A DNA stretch of 64,000 bases from Streptomyces sp. BK208 (lineage in GTDB: Bacteria; Actinomycetota; Actinomycetes; Streptomycetales; Streptomycetaceae). Made by a program: the position numbers and the translations under genes. The stretch spans positions 482,011 through 546,010 of the forward strand of contig NZ_SOAV01000004.1 in assembly GCF_004364245.1 (NCBI RefSeq), read 5' to 3'. The notes beneath the pieces were generated by a model, which made no database searches, had not been told where the DNA came from, and saw nothing but the letters and a program-made list of their open reading frames with translations. Below are positions 8,261 to 16,235 of the stretch, piece by piece. Position 1 is the stretch's first letter; the number at the start of each line of letters is the position of its first letter.

Positions 8261-9067
8261 TCAGCCCTCGGCGGCCGGTTCCGCGAGTCTGCCCGGCGCC
8301 CGTTCCGGGGTCTCGTCCAGCGCGGCGAGCCTGGCCACCGCCTCGTCGTCCAGCTTGGACAGCTCCCGCAGCTGTCCCGGCGTGATCCCGTCGGGGATCG
8401 GCACCGGGGCCGGGGTCCGCAGCGGCGGCTGCCAGCCCTCGGCGGGTGTCCAGCGCCGTACGACGCGGGCGGGGGCGCCCGCCACCACGGCGTGGTCGGG
8501 GACTGTGCCCCGGACCACGGCACCGGCGGCCACGACCACGTTCCGCCCGATCCGCGCGCCGGGCAGGATCACCGCGCCGGTGCCGATCCAGCAGCCGGTG
8601 CCGATCTCCACCGGGTCCATCCGCGGCCACTGCTTCCCGATGGGCTGGTGCGGGTCGTCGTAGGAGTGGTTGGTGGAGGTGACGTAGACGTACGGGCCGA
8701 AGTAGCAGTCGCTGCCGATGGTGACGGTGGTGTCGGCGATGACATGGCTGCCGCGGCCGAGGACGACCCCGTCGCCGATGCGCAGGATCGGCTCGGGGCC
8801 GAGGTCGAGGTCGGGCATGAGGCCGGCGGTCAGCGTGACCTGCTCGCCGATGATGCAGTGGGCGCCGACGTGGATCCAGGGCTCGCCGAAGACCGTGCCG
8901 AGCGGGAAGGCGAGCCGGGTGCCCGTGCCCAGCGCGCCGAAGCGGAAGCGCCCGGGGTGCGCGGCGGTGACGGAGCCGGTGCGCTGCACCCAGGCCCAGC
9001 CCGCGTGGACGGCCCGCTGGGCGAGGCGGCTCCGCCAGGACGAGAACGTGTTCTTGCGGTGGGGCAC
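8261..9067 (-). CDS. Hexapeptide-repeat acyltransferase
   Basis: 268-residue left-handed parallel beta-helix protein of the maltose/galactoside O-acetyltransferase type. Hexapeptide repeats run from about residue 70 to 200 (IHVGAHCIIGEQVTL, GDGVVLGRGSHV, GTGCWIGTGAVILPGARIGRNVVVAAGAVV), with the NHSY active-site histidine region (TSTNHSYDDP) in the middle. A ~60-residue C-terminal extension rich in Pro, Glu and Leu follows. The acyl acceptor is unknown. The start is GTG at 9067: TACCGT lies 6 bases upstream (leaderless); a GTG at 9091 would add eight residues but has no signal. Confidence 0.85.
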   Translation of the reverse strand: MPHRKNTFSSWRSRLAQRAVHAGWAWVQRTGSVTAAHPGRFRFGALGTGTRLAFPLGTVFGEPWIHVGAHCIIGEQVTLTAGLMPDLDLGPEPILRIGDGVVLGRGSHVIADTTVTIGSDCYFGPYVYVTSTNHSYDDPHQPIGKQWPRMDPVEIGTGCWIGTGAVILPGARIGRNVVVAAGAVVRGTVPDHAVVAGAPARVVRRWTPAEGWQPPLRTPAPVPIPDGITPGQLRELSKLDDEAVARLAALDETPERAPGRLAEPAAEG

Positions 9068-9173
9068 CCGCTCACGGTAGTCCGCGCGCACCGCGGCCAG
9101 GACGGCACCGTGCTGTGATCTTCACCCCACCGGGTGGCGTACGGTGCCGTACAACACCCGAGCAGGAGGCGAA

Positions 9174-9710
9174 ATGACGCAGAAGGCGCTGATCACGGGC
9201 ATCGGCGGCAAGGACCCGAAGGTGGACCCCGAGGCCTTCGTGGCACCGACGTCCTCCGTCGTCGGGGACGTGACGCTGCACGCGGGAGCGAGCGTCTGGT
9301 ACGGCGCGGTGCTGCGCGGCGACGTCGAGCGGATCTCGGTCGGCGCGAGCAGCAACGTCCAGGACAACTGCACGCTCCATGCCGACCCCGGCTTCCCCGT
9401 CACCGTCGGCGAGCGCGTCTCCATCGGGCACAACGCCGTGGTGCACGGCGCCACCGTCGAGGACGACTGCCTGATCGGCATGGGCGCCACGGTCCTCAAC
9501 GGCGCGGTGATCGGCGCCGGTTCACTGGTCGCCGCCCAGGCACTCGTGCCGCAGGGGATGCGCGTGCCGCCGGGGTCGCTGGTGGCGGGGGTGCCGGCGA
9601 AGGTGAGGCGGGAGCTGACGGAGGAGGAGCGTCAGGGCGTCACGCTGAACGGCACGATGTACGCGGCGCTGGCCGGGCAGCACCGGGATGCGCTGGGGGA
9701 GGTTCTGTAG
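9174..9710 (+). CDS. Gamma-carbonic anhydrase family protein
   Basis: 178-residue beta-helix protein of the CaiE/YrdA/PaaY gamma-carbonic-anhydrase-like family. Seen: VVGDVTLHAGASVWYGAVLRGD near residues 29-50, then QDNCTLHADPG and GERVSIGHNAVVHGATVEDDCLIGMGA, which carry the three metal-ligand histidines (HADPG, GHNAV, VHGA). Metal binding is therefore intact; actual carbonic anhydrase activity varies in this family. ATG start with CAGGAGG 5 bases upstream, and a TACGGT box near 9143 as possible -10. Confidence 0.88.
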   Translation: MTQKALITGIGGKDPKVDPEAFVAPTSSVVGDVTLHAGASVWYGAVLRGDVERISVGASSNVQDNCTLHADPGFPVTVGERVSIGHNAVVHGATVEDDCLIGMGATVLNGAVIGAGSLVAAQALVPQGMRVPPGSLVAGVPAKVRRELTEEERQGVTLNGTMYAALAGQHRDALGEVL

Positions 9711-9751
9711 CACGCCGTGCGCGCGGGGTGGCCGCGGTGGCTCGCGCGGTC

Positions 9752-9767
9752 CCCCGCCTCCGCGGGG
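9752..9767. terminator. Short GC hairpin between convergent genes
   Basis: CCCCGC / GCGGGG with a 4-base loop lies between the convergent gamma-carbonic-anhydrase and DedA genes and could end transcription from both sides. Confidence 0.4.
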
Positions 9768-9771
9768 CGCT

Positions 9772-10407
9772 TCAGTCCCCGGCGGTCGCGGGCTCGGGCT
9801 CCGCCTGGGCCCTGCCCGCCCTGCGCTTGACGACCAGCATCGAGGCGACGCCGATCAGGACCGCCACCACCAGGCCCAGCCAGGAGAAGCGCTTGAGCCA
9901 GTCCTCCGCGACCACGCCGACGTAGTAGATGACGGCGGTGGTGCCGCCGGCCCAGACGATGCCGCCGAGGACGTTGGCGATCAGGAACTTCCAGTACGGC
10001 ATCCGCAGCACACCGGCCAGCGGGCCCGCGAAGATGCGCAGCAGGGCGACGAAGCGGCCGAAGAACACGGCCCACATGCCCCACTTCTGGAAGGACCGCT
10101 CGGCGGTGGCCACGTGCCCCTCGCTGAAGTGCTTGGGGAACTTCCCGCCCAGCCAGGCCAGCAGGGGCCGGCCGCCCTTGCGGCCGATGGCGTATCCGAT
10201 GGAGTCGCCGATCACCGCGCCCGCGCTGGCGCAGATGCCGAGGACCAGCGGGTCGATCCCGCCGTGCTGCGACGACAGCAGGGCCGCCGACACCAGGATG
10301 ATCTCGCCGGGCAACGGGATGCCCAGGCTCTCCAGACCGATGACCAGCGCGACGGCTGCGTAGACGGCCACCGCGGGCACCGTGTCGAGCCATTCCTGGA
10401 CGTGCAA
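9772..10407 (-). CDS. DedA family integral membrane protein
   Basis: 211-residue DedA/VTT-domain membrane protein; the family is linked to lipid scrambling (undecaprenyl phosphate, phosphatidylethanolamine) and membrane homeostasis. Seen: LESLGIPLPGEIILVSAALL (the E and PGE of the re-entrant loop, residues ~25-44), GAVIGDSIGYAIGRKGG, then FGRFVALLRIFAGPLAG (the conserved second R-rich re-entrant motif) and three to four membrane helices. It ends in a charged cytoplasmic tail. Start is a TTG preceded by GGAGGGTGGGG at proper distance; no other in-frame start has such a site. Confidence 0.88.
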   Translation of the reverse strand: MHVQEWLDTVPAVAVYAAVALVIGLESLGIPLPGEIILVSAALLSSQHGGIDPLVLGICASAGAVIGDSIGYAIGRKGGRPLLAWLGGKFPKHFSEGHVATAERSFQKWGMWAVFFGRFVALLRIFAGPLAGVLRMPYWKFLIANVLGGIVWAGGTTAVIYYVGVVAEDWLKRFSWLGLVVAVLIGVASMLVVKRRAGRAQAEPEPATAGD

Positions 10408-10434
10408 CGCCCCACCCTCCGCTTCGGATACCTG

Positions 10435-10468
10435 TTCCCGGTGCGCCTCGGTCGAGGCGCACCGGGAA
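10435..10468 (-). terminator. Perfect 15-bp stem-loop terminator
   Basis: TTCCCGGTGCGCCTC / GAGGCGCACCGGGAA with loop GGTC, directly downstream of the thioesterase-like gene and before the DedA gene, both on the minus strand. Confidence 0.75.
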
Positions 10469-10488
10469 GCGTACCGGGTCGACGCGGC

Positions 10489-10941
10489 TCAGCTGTTGGG
10501 TCGCAGCGTCCATATGACGGTCATCTCACCCGTCACGGCACCGTCCTCGCGCTGGATGGCGACGCTCACCGGGAACTCCGGGCGGCTGCCGGCGTCCAGT
10601 TCGGCGACGACGTCGGCGGCGGGGCGGCCGAGCGTGGCGGTGGCGGTCACCGGGCCGAGGGCGATCTTCTTGAAGGCGATCTCCGCGGTGACCGGCAGCG
10701 GCACCGCGCGGCTGAGCTGGTCGCCGAAGGCGGCCAGCACGATCGCGCCGCTGGCCGACTCGCCCAGCGTGAACATGGCTCCGGCGTGCGGTCCGCCGAC
10801 GTGGTTGCGGTACTCGCTCTGGTCCGGGAGGGCCAGGACGGCCTTCTCCGGGGTGGTCTCCAGGTACTCGAGGTTCAGGGTCCTGACCATCGGCACCGTG
10901 GCGGCGAGCAACTCGCCGATCGACATCTGGTCTGCGCTCAT
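10489..10941 (-). CDS. DUF4442 hot-dog fold thioesterase-like protein
   Basis: 150-residue hot-dog protein (DUF4442/YiiD-C, PaaI-like). Seen: HVGGPHAGAMFTLGESASGAIVL near residues 47-69, the catalytic-loop helix of hot-dog proteins, and the paired strands PVTAEIAFKKIALGPVTATATL. It may hydrolyse an acyl-CoA, but no substrate can be read. Start: ATG with TAACCT exactly 6 bases upstream, no Shine-Dalgarno, so leaderless. Confidence 0.85.
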   Translation of the reverse strand: MSADQMSIGELLAATVPMVRTLNLEYLETTPEKAVLALPDQSEYRNHVGGPHAGAMFTLGESASGAIVLAAFGDQLSRAVPLPVTAEIAFKKIALGPVTATATLGRPAADVVAELDAGSRPEFPVSVAIQREDGAVTGEMTVIWTLRPNS

Positions 10942-11010
10942 GGAGGCAGGTTACCCGTGAGTAGCTTCCAGGACCAGGCATCTGTGAAGATCGCCGTATG
11001 CTGAGCGCCC

Positions 11011-11955
11011 ATGTGGCCAGGAGAGCAGTCATCCGCCGGCGGACCCGACCCCCGGCAGCCGAACCCGTACCAGCGGCCCGGCTACCGTCAGCCGTCGCCG
11101 TACGGCGGGCAGCAGCAGCCCGCCCCCTGGAACACACCGACGGTCGCCTCCGGCGGGCCGGCCGGACCGGGACCCGGCAGCGGCCGTACCAAGGTGGTGG
11201 CGATCGTCGCCGCCGCGGTCGTGGCGGTCGCCGCCGCCGTGACCGGGGTCGTCCTGTGGGGCGGCGACGAGGACGCCGAGGCCGGGCCCGGCCCCACCGC
11301 GACCTCCCCGGCCGCGTCCCCCGCGGACAACCCGCGCGGTGGGGACGGCTCGCCGAAGGCCACCGTCGAGGGCTGGACCGTCGTGGCCAACCCCGAGCGC
11401 GGCCTCGCCTTCGACGTACCGGCCACCTGGGTGCCGCAGGCGCGCGACTGGGTCACCTACGTGTCGGAGGACGACGACCCCCAGGAGAAGCCGCTGGTCG
11501 GCATGAAGGCACCCGCCGTCCTGGAGGAGGAGTGGTGCGGGTCGGACGACGACCGGGACGGCTCGGTGGACTACACGCCCCTGGCCAGTGCGGGCACCCG
11601 CGGCAACAACGGTGCGCGCAGCACCGAGGAGATAGCCCGCACCGACTCGGCGGCCTGGGTCTACGGCGGTTACACCCAGCCGGACCGGGACAAGGTCGCG
11701 ACCGGCCCGGTGACGTCCTTCACGACCGCCTCGGGCATCCGGGGCAGCCTCGCCACCTCACGGTCCTCGGGGGTGGCGAAGCAGGACAAGTGCGACGTGA
11801 ACGGCAAGGCGACCACCTTCGCCTTCACGTCGGCCGACGGCGACCTGGTCTCGTGGTCGTTCTTCGGCGCCGCGGGCGTCGCCGACGAGGTGCCCGACGC
11901 CACCGTCCGCAAGATCCTGGCCACCGTCAGGGAGTACACCCCGTCGGACTCCTAG
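11011..11955 (+). CDS. Membrane-anchored hypothetical protein, MWPG paralogue 1
   Basis: 314 residues, family not recognised. Layout: a Pro/Gln/Gly/Tyr-rich cytoplasmic N-terminus starting MWPG (1-58), one transmembrane helix (about 61-84), an acidic/Pro/Ser linker, then an external domain from ~107 beginning with VEGWTVVANPERGLAFDVP. Two cysteines (EEWCGSDD, QDKCDVNG) are conserved in the next gene's product and may form a disulfide. The two genes are tandem duplicates 76 bases apart. TATGCT lies 8 bases before the ATG, suggesting a near-leaderless mRNA; AGGAG occurs only inside the coding region. Confidence 0.8.
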   Translation: MWPGEQSSAGGPDPRQPNPYQRPGYRQPSPYGGQQQPAPWNTPTVASGGPAGPGPGSGRTKVVAIVAAAVVAVAAAVTGVVLWGGDEDAEAGPGPTATSPAASPADNPRGGDGSPKATVEGWTVVANPERGLAFDVPATWVPQARDWVTYVSEDDDPQEKPLVGMKAPAVLEEEWCGSDDDRDGSVDYTPLASAGTRGNNGARSTEEIARTDSAAWVYGGYTQPDRDKVATGPVTSFTTASGIRGSLATSRSSGVAKQDKCDVNGKATTFAFTSADGDLVSWSFFGAAGVADEVPDATVRKILATVREYTPSDS

Positions 11956-12031
11956 CCCGCCTCGTTTCGGTACGTCCCTGACAAGGGCCGGTGACCGAAT
12001 CGTGTCCTGGGCGGCATTAGGGTGACTGCTC

Positions 12032-13063
12032 ATGTGGCCAGGACAGCAGCCGCCCGGGGGCGAGCAGAACCCGCAGAACCAGAACAACCCCTACCAGCAG
12101 CCGGGGTACCAGCAGCCGAATCCCTACCAGCAGCCCGGCTACCAGCAGCAGCCCGGCGCATACGGGCAGCAGCAGTGGAGTACGCCGCAGCCTCCCACCG
12201 CGCCGCAGCCGGCGCCGGGCGGTGGCGGTGGCGGTGGCGGCAACCGGACGAAGCTGGTCGCGATCGTCGCGTCCCTCGCCGTCGTGGTGGCCGCCGGTGT
12301 CACCGGGTTCCTGGTGCTCGGCGGTGACAAGGACGACCAGGCGGACGACGGCAAGGACAAGAAGACGTCCGCGAGCCCGACCACGGGCAAGTCCGAGTCC
12401 CCCACCGCCGACCCGACCGCTACGGGTTCCGACGACAACCCGCGCGGCGGTGAGGGCGCGAAGGCCACCATCGACGGCTGGAAGGTCGTCGCCAACCCGC
12501 GCTTCGGCACCATGTTCGACGTGCCCGCGGACTGGGAGATCGACAGCACCGACACCAGCGTCGGCTTCGAGTGGGAAGAGGACGGCAAGACCGACCGCAC
12601 CACCGTCACCGCCCCGGCGTACCTCAAGTCCGAGTGGTGCACGACCGACGAGAACAAGGACGGCCGCAAGGAGAGCACCGCCCTCGCCACCGCCGGCACC
12701 CGCGGCGAGAGCGGCGCCAAGGACACCGACATGGCGGCCGAGACGCGGGTGCCGTGGTGGATCTACGGCGGTTACACGGAGCCCGACAAGAAGAGCGTCA
12801 AGTACGGCAAGCCGAAGGCGTACACGACCGCCTCCGGCGTCAAGGGCAGCGTCATCACCGCCCACTCGGAGGGCACGCCCCAGAAGGGCAAGTGCGACAC
12901 CGAGGGCAAGGCGATCACCTTCGCGTTCAAGAACGGTGCCGACGATTTCGTCACCTGGAACCTGTACGGCGCCAAGGGCGTCGACGAGGAGATCCCGGAG
13001 GCGACGATCCAGAAGATCCTCAGCACCGTGCGCCTCACCGAGGAACCGCCGACCGAGTCCTAG
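12032..13063 (+). CDS. Membrane-anchored hypothetical protein, MWPG paralogue 2
   Basis: 343 residues, tandem paralogue of the preceding gene. Cytoplasmic N-terminus with repeated NPYQQPGYQQ-type motifs and an eight-glycine run (63-70), a transmembrane helix at about 74-97, a Lys/Asp/Ser/Thr-rich linker, and an external domain starting IDGWKVVANPRFGTMFDVP. The two cysteines (SEWCTTDE, KGKCDTEG) and the WIYGGYTEPD and TTASGVKGS segments match paralogue 1. TAGGGT lies 8 bases before the ATG, as for paralogue 1. Topology resembles a sensor or a surface-anchored binding domain, but no function is known. Confidence 0.8.
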   Translation: MWPGQQPPGGEQNPQNQNNPYQQPGYQQPNPYQQPGYQQQPGAYGQQQWSTPQPPTAPQPAPGGGGGGGGNRTKLVAIVASLAVVVAAGVTGFLVLGGDKDDQADDGKDKKTSASPTTGKSESPTADPTATGSDDNPRGGEGAKATIDGWKVVANPRFGTMFDVPADWEIDSTDTSVGFEWEEDGKTDRTTVTAPAYLKSEWCTTDENKDGRKESTALATAGTRGESGAKDTDMAAETRVPWWIYGGYTEPDKKSVKYGKPKAYTTASGVKGSVITAHSEGTPQKGKCDTEGKAITFAFKNGADDFVTWNLYGAKGVDEEIPEATIQKILSTVRLTEEPPTES

Positions 13064-13080
13064 CGCACCCGCACCGCGGG

Positions 13081-13140
13081 GCTCGCGCGCCGCGGGCCTC
13101 GCGCGCCGCGGGGCTCGCGCGCCGCGGGGCTCGCGCGCCG
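13081..13140. repeat. Tandem 16-bp all-GC-rich repeat, 3.75 copies
   Basis: Unit GCTCGCGCGCCGCGGG at 13081-13096, 13097-13112 (one change), 13113-13128 and a partial copy 13129-13140. It fills the gap between two convergent genes and each unit is rich in self-complementary CGCG, so it may act as a terminator or be slippage-generated. Confidence 0.8.
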
Positions 13141-13141
13141 C

Positions 13142-13987
13142 TCAGCCGATGCCGAACGCCCCTGCGGGCGGCTCCGGCGACGGCACGGCGTCCTCGTCGC
13201 GCACCGGCCGGGCGTCGCCGGTGAAGTCCCGCAGCGCGGGCCCGTGCTCGACCCTGGCCGGGAAGGCGTCGGCGGCGGTGCGCCGGGCCAGGACCGCGAT
13301 GTCCAGCGGCCGGTGCGCGGCGACGAGCACGGCGTTGCCGAAGCGGCGCCCGCGCAGCACCCCCGGTTCGGCGATCAGCGCCAGCTCCTCGAAGAACAGG
13401 GCGAATCCGGCCAGTTGGCCGCGCAGGAAGGCGAACGGCGCCCCGTCGGCCAGGTTCGCCACGTAGACACCGTCGGGGCGCAGCACCCGGGCGGCCTCGC
13501 GCACGTAGCCCGTGGAGGTCAGGTGCGCGGGCACCCGCGAGCCCCCGAAGACGTCGGCGACCAGTACGTCGGCCGAGTCCGCGGGGGCGCGTTCCAGCCA
13601 GGCGCGGGCGTCGTCGCCGTGGGCGGTGACGCCCGCGCCCGGCGGCAGCGGCAGGTGCTCGGCGACCAGGCCGAGCAGCCCGCGGTCCGCCTCCACCACG
13701 TCCTGGCGCGAGCCGGGCCGGGTCGCGGCCACGTACCGGGGCAGGGTCAGCGCGCCGCCGCCCAGGTGCAGGACGTCCAGCGCGCGGCCCGGCTCGGCCA
13801 CCGTGTCCAGGACGTGGCCGAGCCGGCGCGTGTACTCGAACTCCAGGTGCGCCGGCTCGTCCAGGTCGACGTAGGACTGCGGCGCCCCGTCCACGGTGAG
13901 CAGCCAGGCCCGTTCCCGGTCGACGTCGGGCATGAGCTTGGCCGTGCCGTGGTCGGTGACGCGGCTGACGGGTATGGCTTCGTTCAC
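13142..13987 (-). CDS. Spermidine-synthase-like methyltransferase-fold protein
   Basis: 281 residues with a spermine/spermidine synthase fold. Seen: EFEYTRRLGHVLD, then VLHLGGGALTLPRYVAATRPGS (glycine-rich nucleotide-binding loop, residues ~72-93), DVVEADRGLL and GDDARAWL, and the DVLVADVFGG motif at about 140-149. Actinobacterial proteins of this kind usually lack proven aminopropyltransferase activity, so polyamine synthesis is uncertain. Start: GTG 6 bases after CACAAT, no Shine-Dalgarno. The gene follows tuf3 by only 31 bases but seems to have its own promoter in that gap. Confidence 0.82.
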   Translation of the reverse strand: MNEAIPVSRVTDHGTAKLMPDVDRERAWLLTVDGAPQSYVDLDEPAHLEFEYTRRLGHVLDTVAEPGRALDVLHLGGGALTLPRYVAATRPGSRQDVVEADRGLLGLVAEHLPLPPGAGVTAHGDDARAWLERAPADSADVLVADVFGGSRVPAHLTSTGYVREAARVLRPDGVYVANLADGAPFAFLRGQLAGFALFFEELALIAEPGVLRGRRFGNAVLVAAHRPLDIAVLARRTAADAFPARVEHGPALRDFTGDARPVRDEDAVPSPEPPAGAFGIG

Positions 13988-14018
13988 CTGCCCATTGTGC
14001 CGGTGCCGGGCAGGGCGT

Positions 14019-15188
14019 TCACCCCACCGCGGTCACGGTCCCCGCCCCCACGGTACGGCCGCCCTCGCGGATCGCGAAGCCGAGTCCCGTCTCCAGCGGC
14101 ACGTCCCGCCCCAGCTCGACCGTCATGGTGACGGTGTCCCCGGGCCGCGCCACGGCCGGCTCGCCGAGGTCGACGTCACCGACGACGTCCGCGGTCCGCA
14201 GGTAGAACTGCGGCCGGTACCCGGTGGTGAGCGGCGTCGACCGGCCACCCTCGCGCGTCGGCAGCACGTACACCCGCGCGGTGAAGCGGCGGGCGGGCAC
14301 GACGCTGCCGGGCACGGCGACCACGTGTCCCCTGCGCACGGTGTCGCGGGCGACTCCGCGCAGCAGCAGCGCCACGTTGTCCCCGGCCTGCGCCTCCTGC
14401 ATCGGCTTGCCGAAGGTCTCCAGGCCGGTGACGACCGTCTCGACGGACGCCCCGAGCACCTCGACCCGGTCGCCGACGCGCACGGTGCCGCGCTCGACGG
14501 CGCCGGTGACGACGGTGCCGCGGCCGGTGATGGTGAGCACGTTCTCCACCGGCAGCAGGAACGGCGCGTCCAGGTACCGCTCGGGCATGGGCACGTACGT
14601 GTCCACGGCGTCGAGCAGCGCATCGACGGACGCCGTCCACCTCGGGTCGCCCGCCAGGGCCTTCAGCCCGGAGACCCGTACGACGGGCACGGCGTCGCCG
14701 CCGTAGCCGTGCGCGGTGAGCAGTTCCCGGACCTCCAGCTCGACCAGGTCGGTCAGTTCCTCGTCGCCCGCGTCGGCCTTGTTGAGCGCGACCACGATGT
14801 GGTCGACGCCCACCTGCCGGGCGAGCAGCACGTGTTCGGCGGTCTGCGGCATGATCCCGTCCAGCGCCGAGACGACGAGGATCGCCCCGTCCAGCTGGGC
14901 GGCGCCGGTGACCATGTTCTTGACGTAGTCGGCGTGCCCGGGCATGTCGACGTGCGCGTAGTGCCGGGTGTCGGTCTCGTACTCGACGTGCGCGATGTTG
15001 ATGGTGATGCCGCGCGCCGCCTCCTCCGGGGCGCGGTCGATGCGGTCGAACGGCACGAACGTGCCGGTCCCGCGCTCGGCGAGGACCTTGGTGATGGCGG
15101 CGGTCAGGGTGGTCTTGCCGTGGTCGACATGGCCCATCGTGCCGATGTTCAGATGCGGTTTGGTGCGGACGTACGCCGTCTTGGACAT
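14019..15188 (-). CDS. tuf3: Divergent elongation factor Tu (EF-Tu3 type)
   Basis: 389-residue EF-Tu that delivers aminoacyl-tRNA to the ribosome. G-domain motifs are intact: GHVDHGKT (19-26), RGITI (59-63), DMPGH (81-85, with Met where most EF-Tu have Cys, and the catalytic His kept) and NKAD (136-139). Domains II and III are complete to [10 protein letters not shown]. It lies outside an rpsL-fusA-tuf context and differs clearly from the usual EF-Tu1, fitting Streptomyces tuf3; that gene is known to be induced in the stringent response in S. coelicolor, and EF-Tu3 of S. ramocissimus was reported resistant to EF-Tu inhibitors. A small ORF and hairpin lie just upstream. Confidence 0.92.
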   Translation of the reverse strand: MSKTAYVRTKPHLNIGTMGHVDHGKTTLTAAITKVLAERGTGTFVPFDRIDRAPEEAARGITINIAHVEYETDTRHYAHVDMPGHADYVKNMVTGAAQLDGAILVVSALDGIMPQTAEHVLLARQVGVDHIVVALNKADAGDEELTDLVELEVRELLTAHGYGGDAVPVVRVSGLKALAGDPRWTASVDALLDAVDTYVPMPERYLDAPFLLPVENVLTITGRGTVVTGAVERGTVRVGDRVEVLGASVETVVTGLETFGKPMQEAQAGDNVALLLRGVARDTVRRGHVVAVPGSVVPARRFTARVYVLPTREGGRSTPLTTGYRPQFYLRTADVVGDVDLGEPAVARPGDTVTMTVELGRDVPLETGLGFAIREGGRTVGAGTVTAVG

Positions 15189-15240
15189 GGCGGTACCTCG
15201 AAGCCTCGTGGCGGTGTGGCGGGGACCCCTGGGGCCGGCC

Positions 15241-15283
15241 GACCCTCCCCCTGCGGGGTCCGCCGGACGATCCGGGGAGGGTC
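15241..15283 (-). promoter_or_regulatory. Stem-loop between a small ORF and tuf3
   Basis: Perfect 10-bp arms GACCCTCCCC (15241-15250) and GGGGAGGGTC (15274-15283), with a second small stem (GTCCG/CGGAC) in the loop. It begins inside the stop codon of the 37-codon ORF and ends ~50 bases before the tuf3 start. It could be that ORF's terminator or an attenuator for tuf3. Confidence 0.6.
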
Positions 15284-15395
15284 AGCTTCGGGCGCCGTCG
15301 ACTGCGGCGGTGAAGTGGGCGACGGCAGCCTTCGGGGCATCCGCGACCGCGGATGCTGCGAGGTGGAAGGCGTACCGGAACATGACGCCGATCAT
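15282..15395 (-). CDS. Candidate 37-residue small protein or leader peptide upstream of tuf3
   Basis: ATG-initiated 37-codon ORF, product starting MIGVMFRYAFHLAASAV and ending VDGARS. Third codon positions are strongly G/C as in real genes here, and GAGG lies 8 bases upstream of the ATG. The peptide looks amphipathic and helical, with no signal peptide. Its stop codon touches the stem-loop at 15241-15283, and tuf3 starts 94 bases further on. It may be an independent small gene with terminator, or a leader whose translation affects read-through into tuf3. I do not recognise its family. Confidence 0.45.
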   Translation of the reverse strand: MIGVMFRYAFHLAASAVADAPKAAVAHFTAAVDGARS

Positions 15396-15462
15396 CGCCG
15401 ACGCCTCGCCGCACGTCGAATGGTTTTCGGGGGCCGGGAGTCCGAGGACCGGGCCGCTCCCG

Positions 15463-16185
15463 CTACGGGCCGACGGTCCGCAGCGCCTCCCGCACCGACA
15501 GCGGCGCGAGGCGGTCCCGGTGCCCGGCCACGAAGGCGCGCACGGCGTCCGGGTCGGTCTTGGCGTACTCGCGCAGGCTCCAGCCGATGGCCTTGCGGAC
15601 GAAGAAGTCGCCGTGCTCCGACTGACGGGCACAGTAGCCGAAGAGGCGGTCGGTGTCGGTACGTTGCTTGTAGCGCAGCTGGTGCAGGAGCGCCGCGCGG
15701 ACCAGCCAGCGGTCCGCGTCCTCGATCCAGGCGTCCATGTCGGCCGTGAGGTCCCGGTCGGCGGCGACCAGGCCCCCGACGACGTGCGCGGCGAGCAGGT
15801 CGACGGTGTCCCACCAGGGCACCGTGGTGAGCAGGTACCGCACCACCGGCAGGAAATCGGACGAGCAGTACGTCACATACCGGCGCAGGTAGTCGACGGC
15901 GAAGTAGTGGTACTCGCGCTCGGGCAACTGCCAGCAGCGCAGCGCGACCGCGGCGCAGTCCGCCTCGCCGGGGCGGGGCACGCCGGACAGGACGGCACGG
16001 GACAGGGAGCGGCGAACAGAGGAGGTCAGGCCCAGGAAGGGAGCCACGTCCCGCATGTACGCCCGCTGCCCGACGGCCCGCTCGGGATCGGCCGCGGCGG
16101 GGTACTCGGCGGTGAGCCGCCGCAGTACGGTGTCGGCGAGAGCGCTGTGCGGCGGGTCCGGAACCGGCCGGGTTGTGACGCTCAT
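15463..16185 (-). CDS. AlkD-like DNA alkylation repair protein
   Basis: 240-residue all-helical HEAT-like repeat protein of the AlkC/AlkD DNA glycosylase family, which removes N3- and N7-alkylpurines. Seen: the conserved WWDTVDLLAAHVVG (catalytic Asp and flanking Trp, about residues 120-133), then WIEDADRWLVRAALLHQLRY with the conserved RW.R segment, and FVRKAIGWSLREYAK near the C-terminus. Start: the ATG at 16185 has TATGCT 7 bases upstream and CCGACA 17 bases before that, giving a clean leaderless promoter; a start nine codons earlier would run into the promoter. Confidence 0.88.
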   Translation of the reverse strand: MSVTTRPVPDPPHSALADTVLRRLTAEYPAAADPERAVGQRAYMRDVAPFLGLTSSVRRSLSRAVLSGVPRPGEADCAAVALRCWQLPEREYHYFAVDYLRRYVTYCSSDFLPVVRYLLTTVPWWDTVDLLAAHVVGGLVAADRDLTADMDAWIEDADRWLVRAALLHQLRYKQRTDTDRLFGYCARQSEHGDFFVRKAIGWSLREYAKTDPDAVRAFVAGHRDRLAPLSVREALRTVGP

Positions 16186-16235
16186 GAGACGCAGCATACG
16201 GCGATCACACACATGTGTCGGTTAGTGTCGCCGGA
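16185..16235. promoter_or_regulatory. Divergent leaderless promoters with central palindrome
   Basis: Minus: -35 CCGACA, 17-base spacer, -10 TATGCT (16198-16193), ATG 7 bases on. Plus: -10 TAGTGT (16223-16228), ATG 6 bases on. Between them is the perfect palindrome ACACATGTGT (16209-16218), a possible operator for both genes. Confidence 0.55.

Noticed and set aside
13081..13140. CRISPR-like repeat array
   Set aside because: Units are 16 bp and directly adjacent without spacers.
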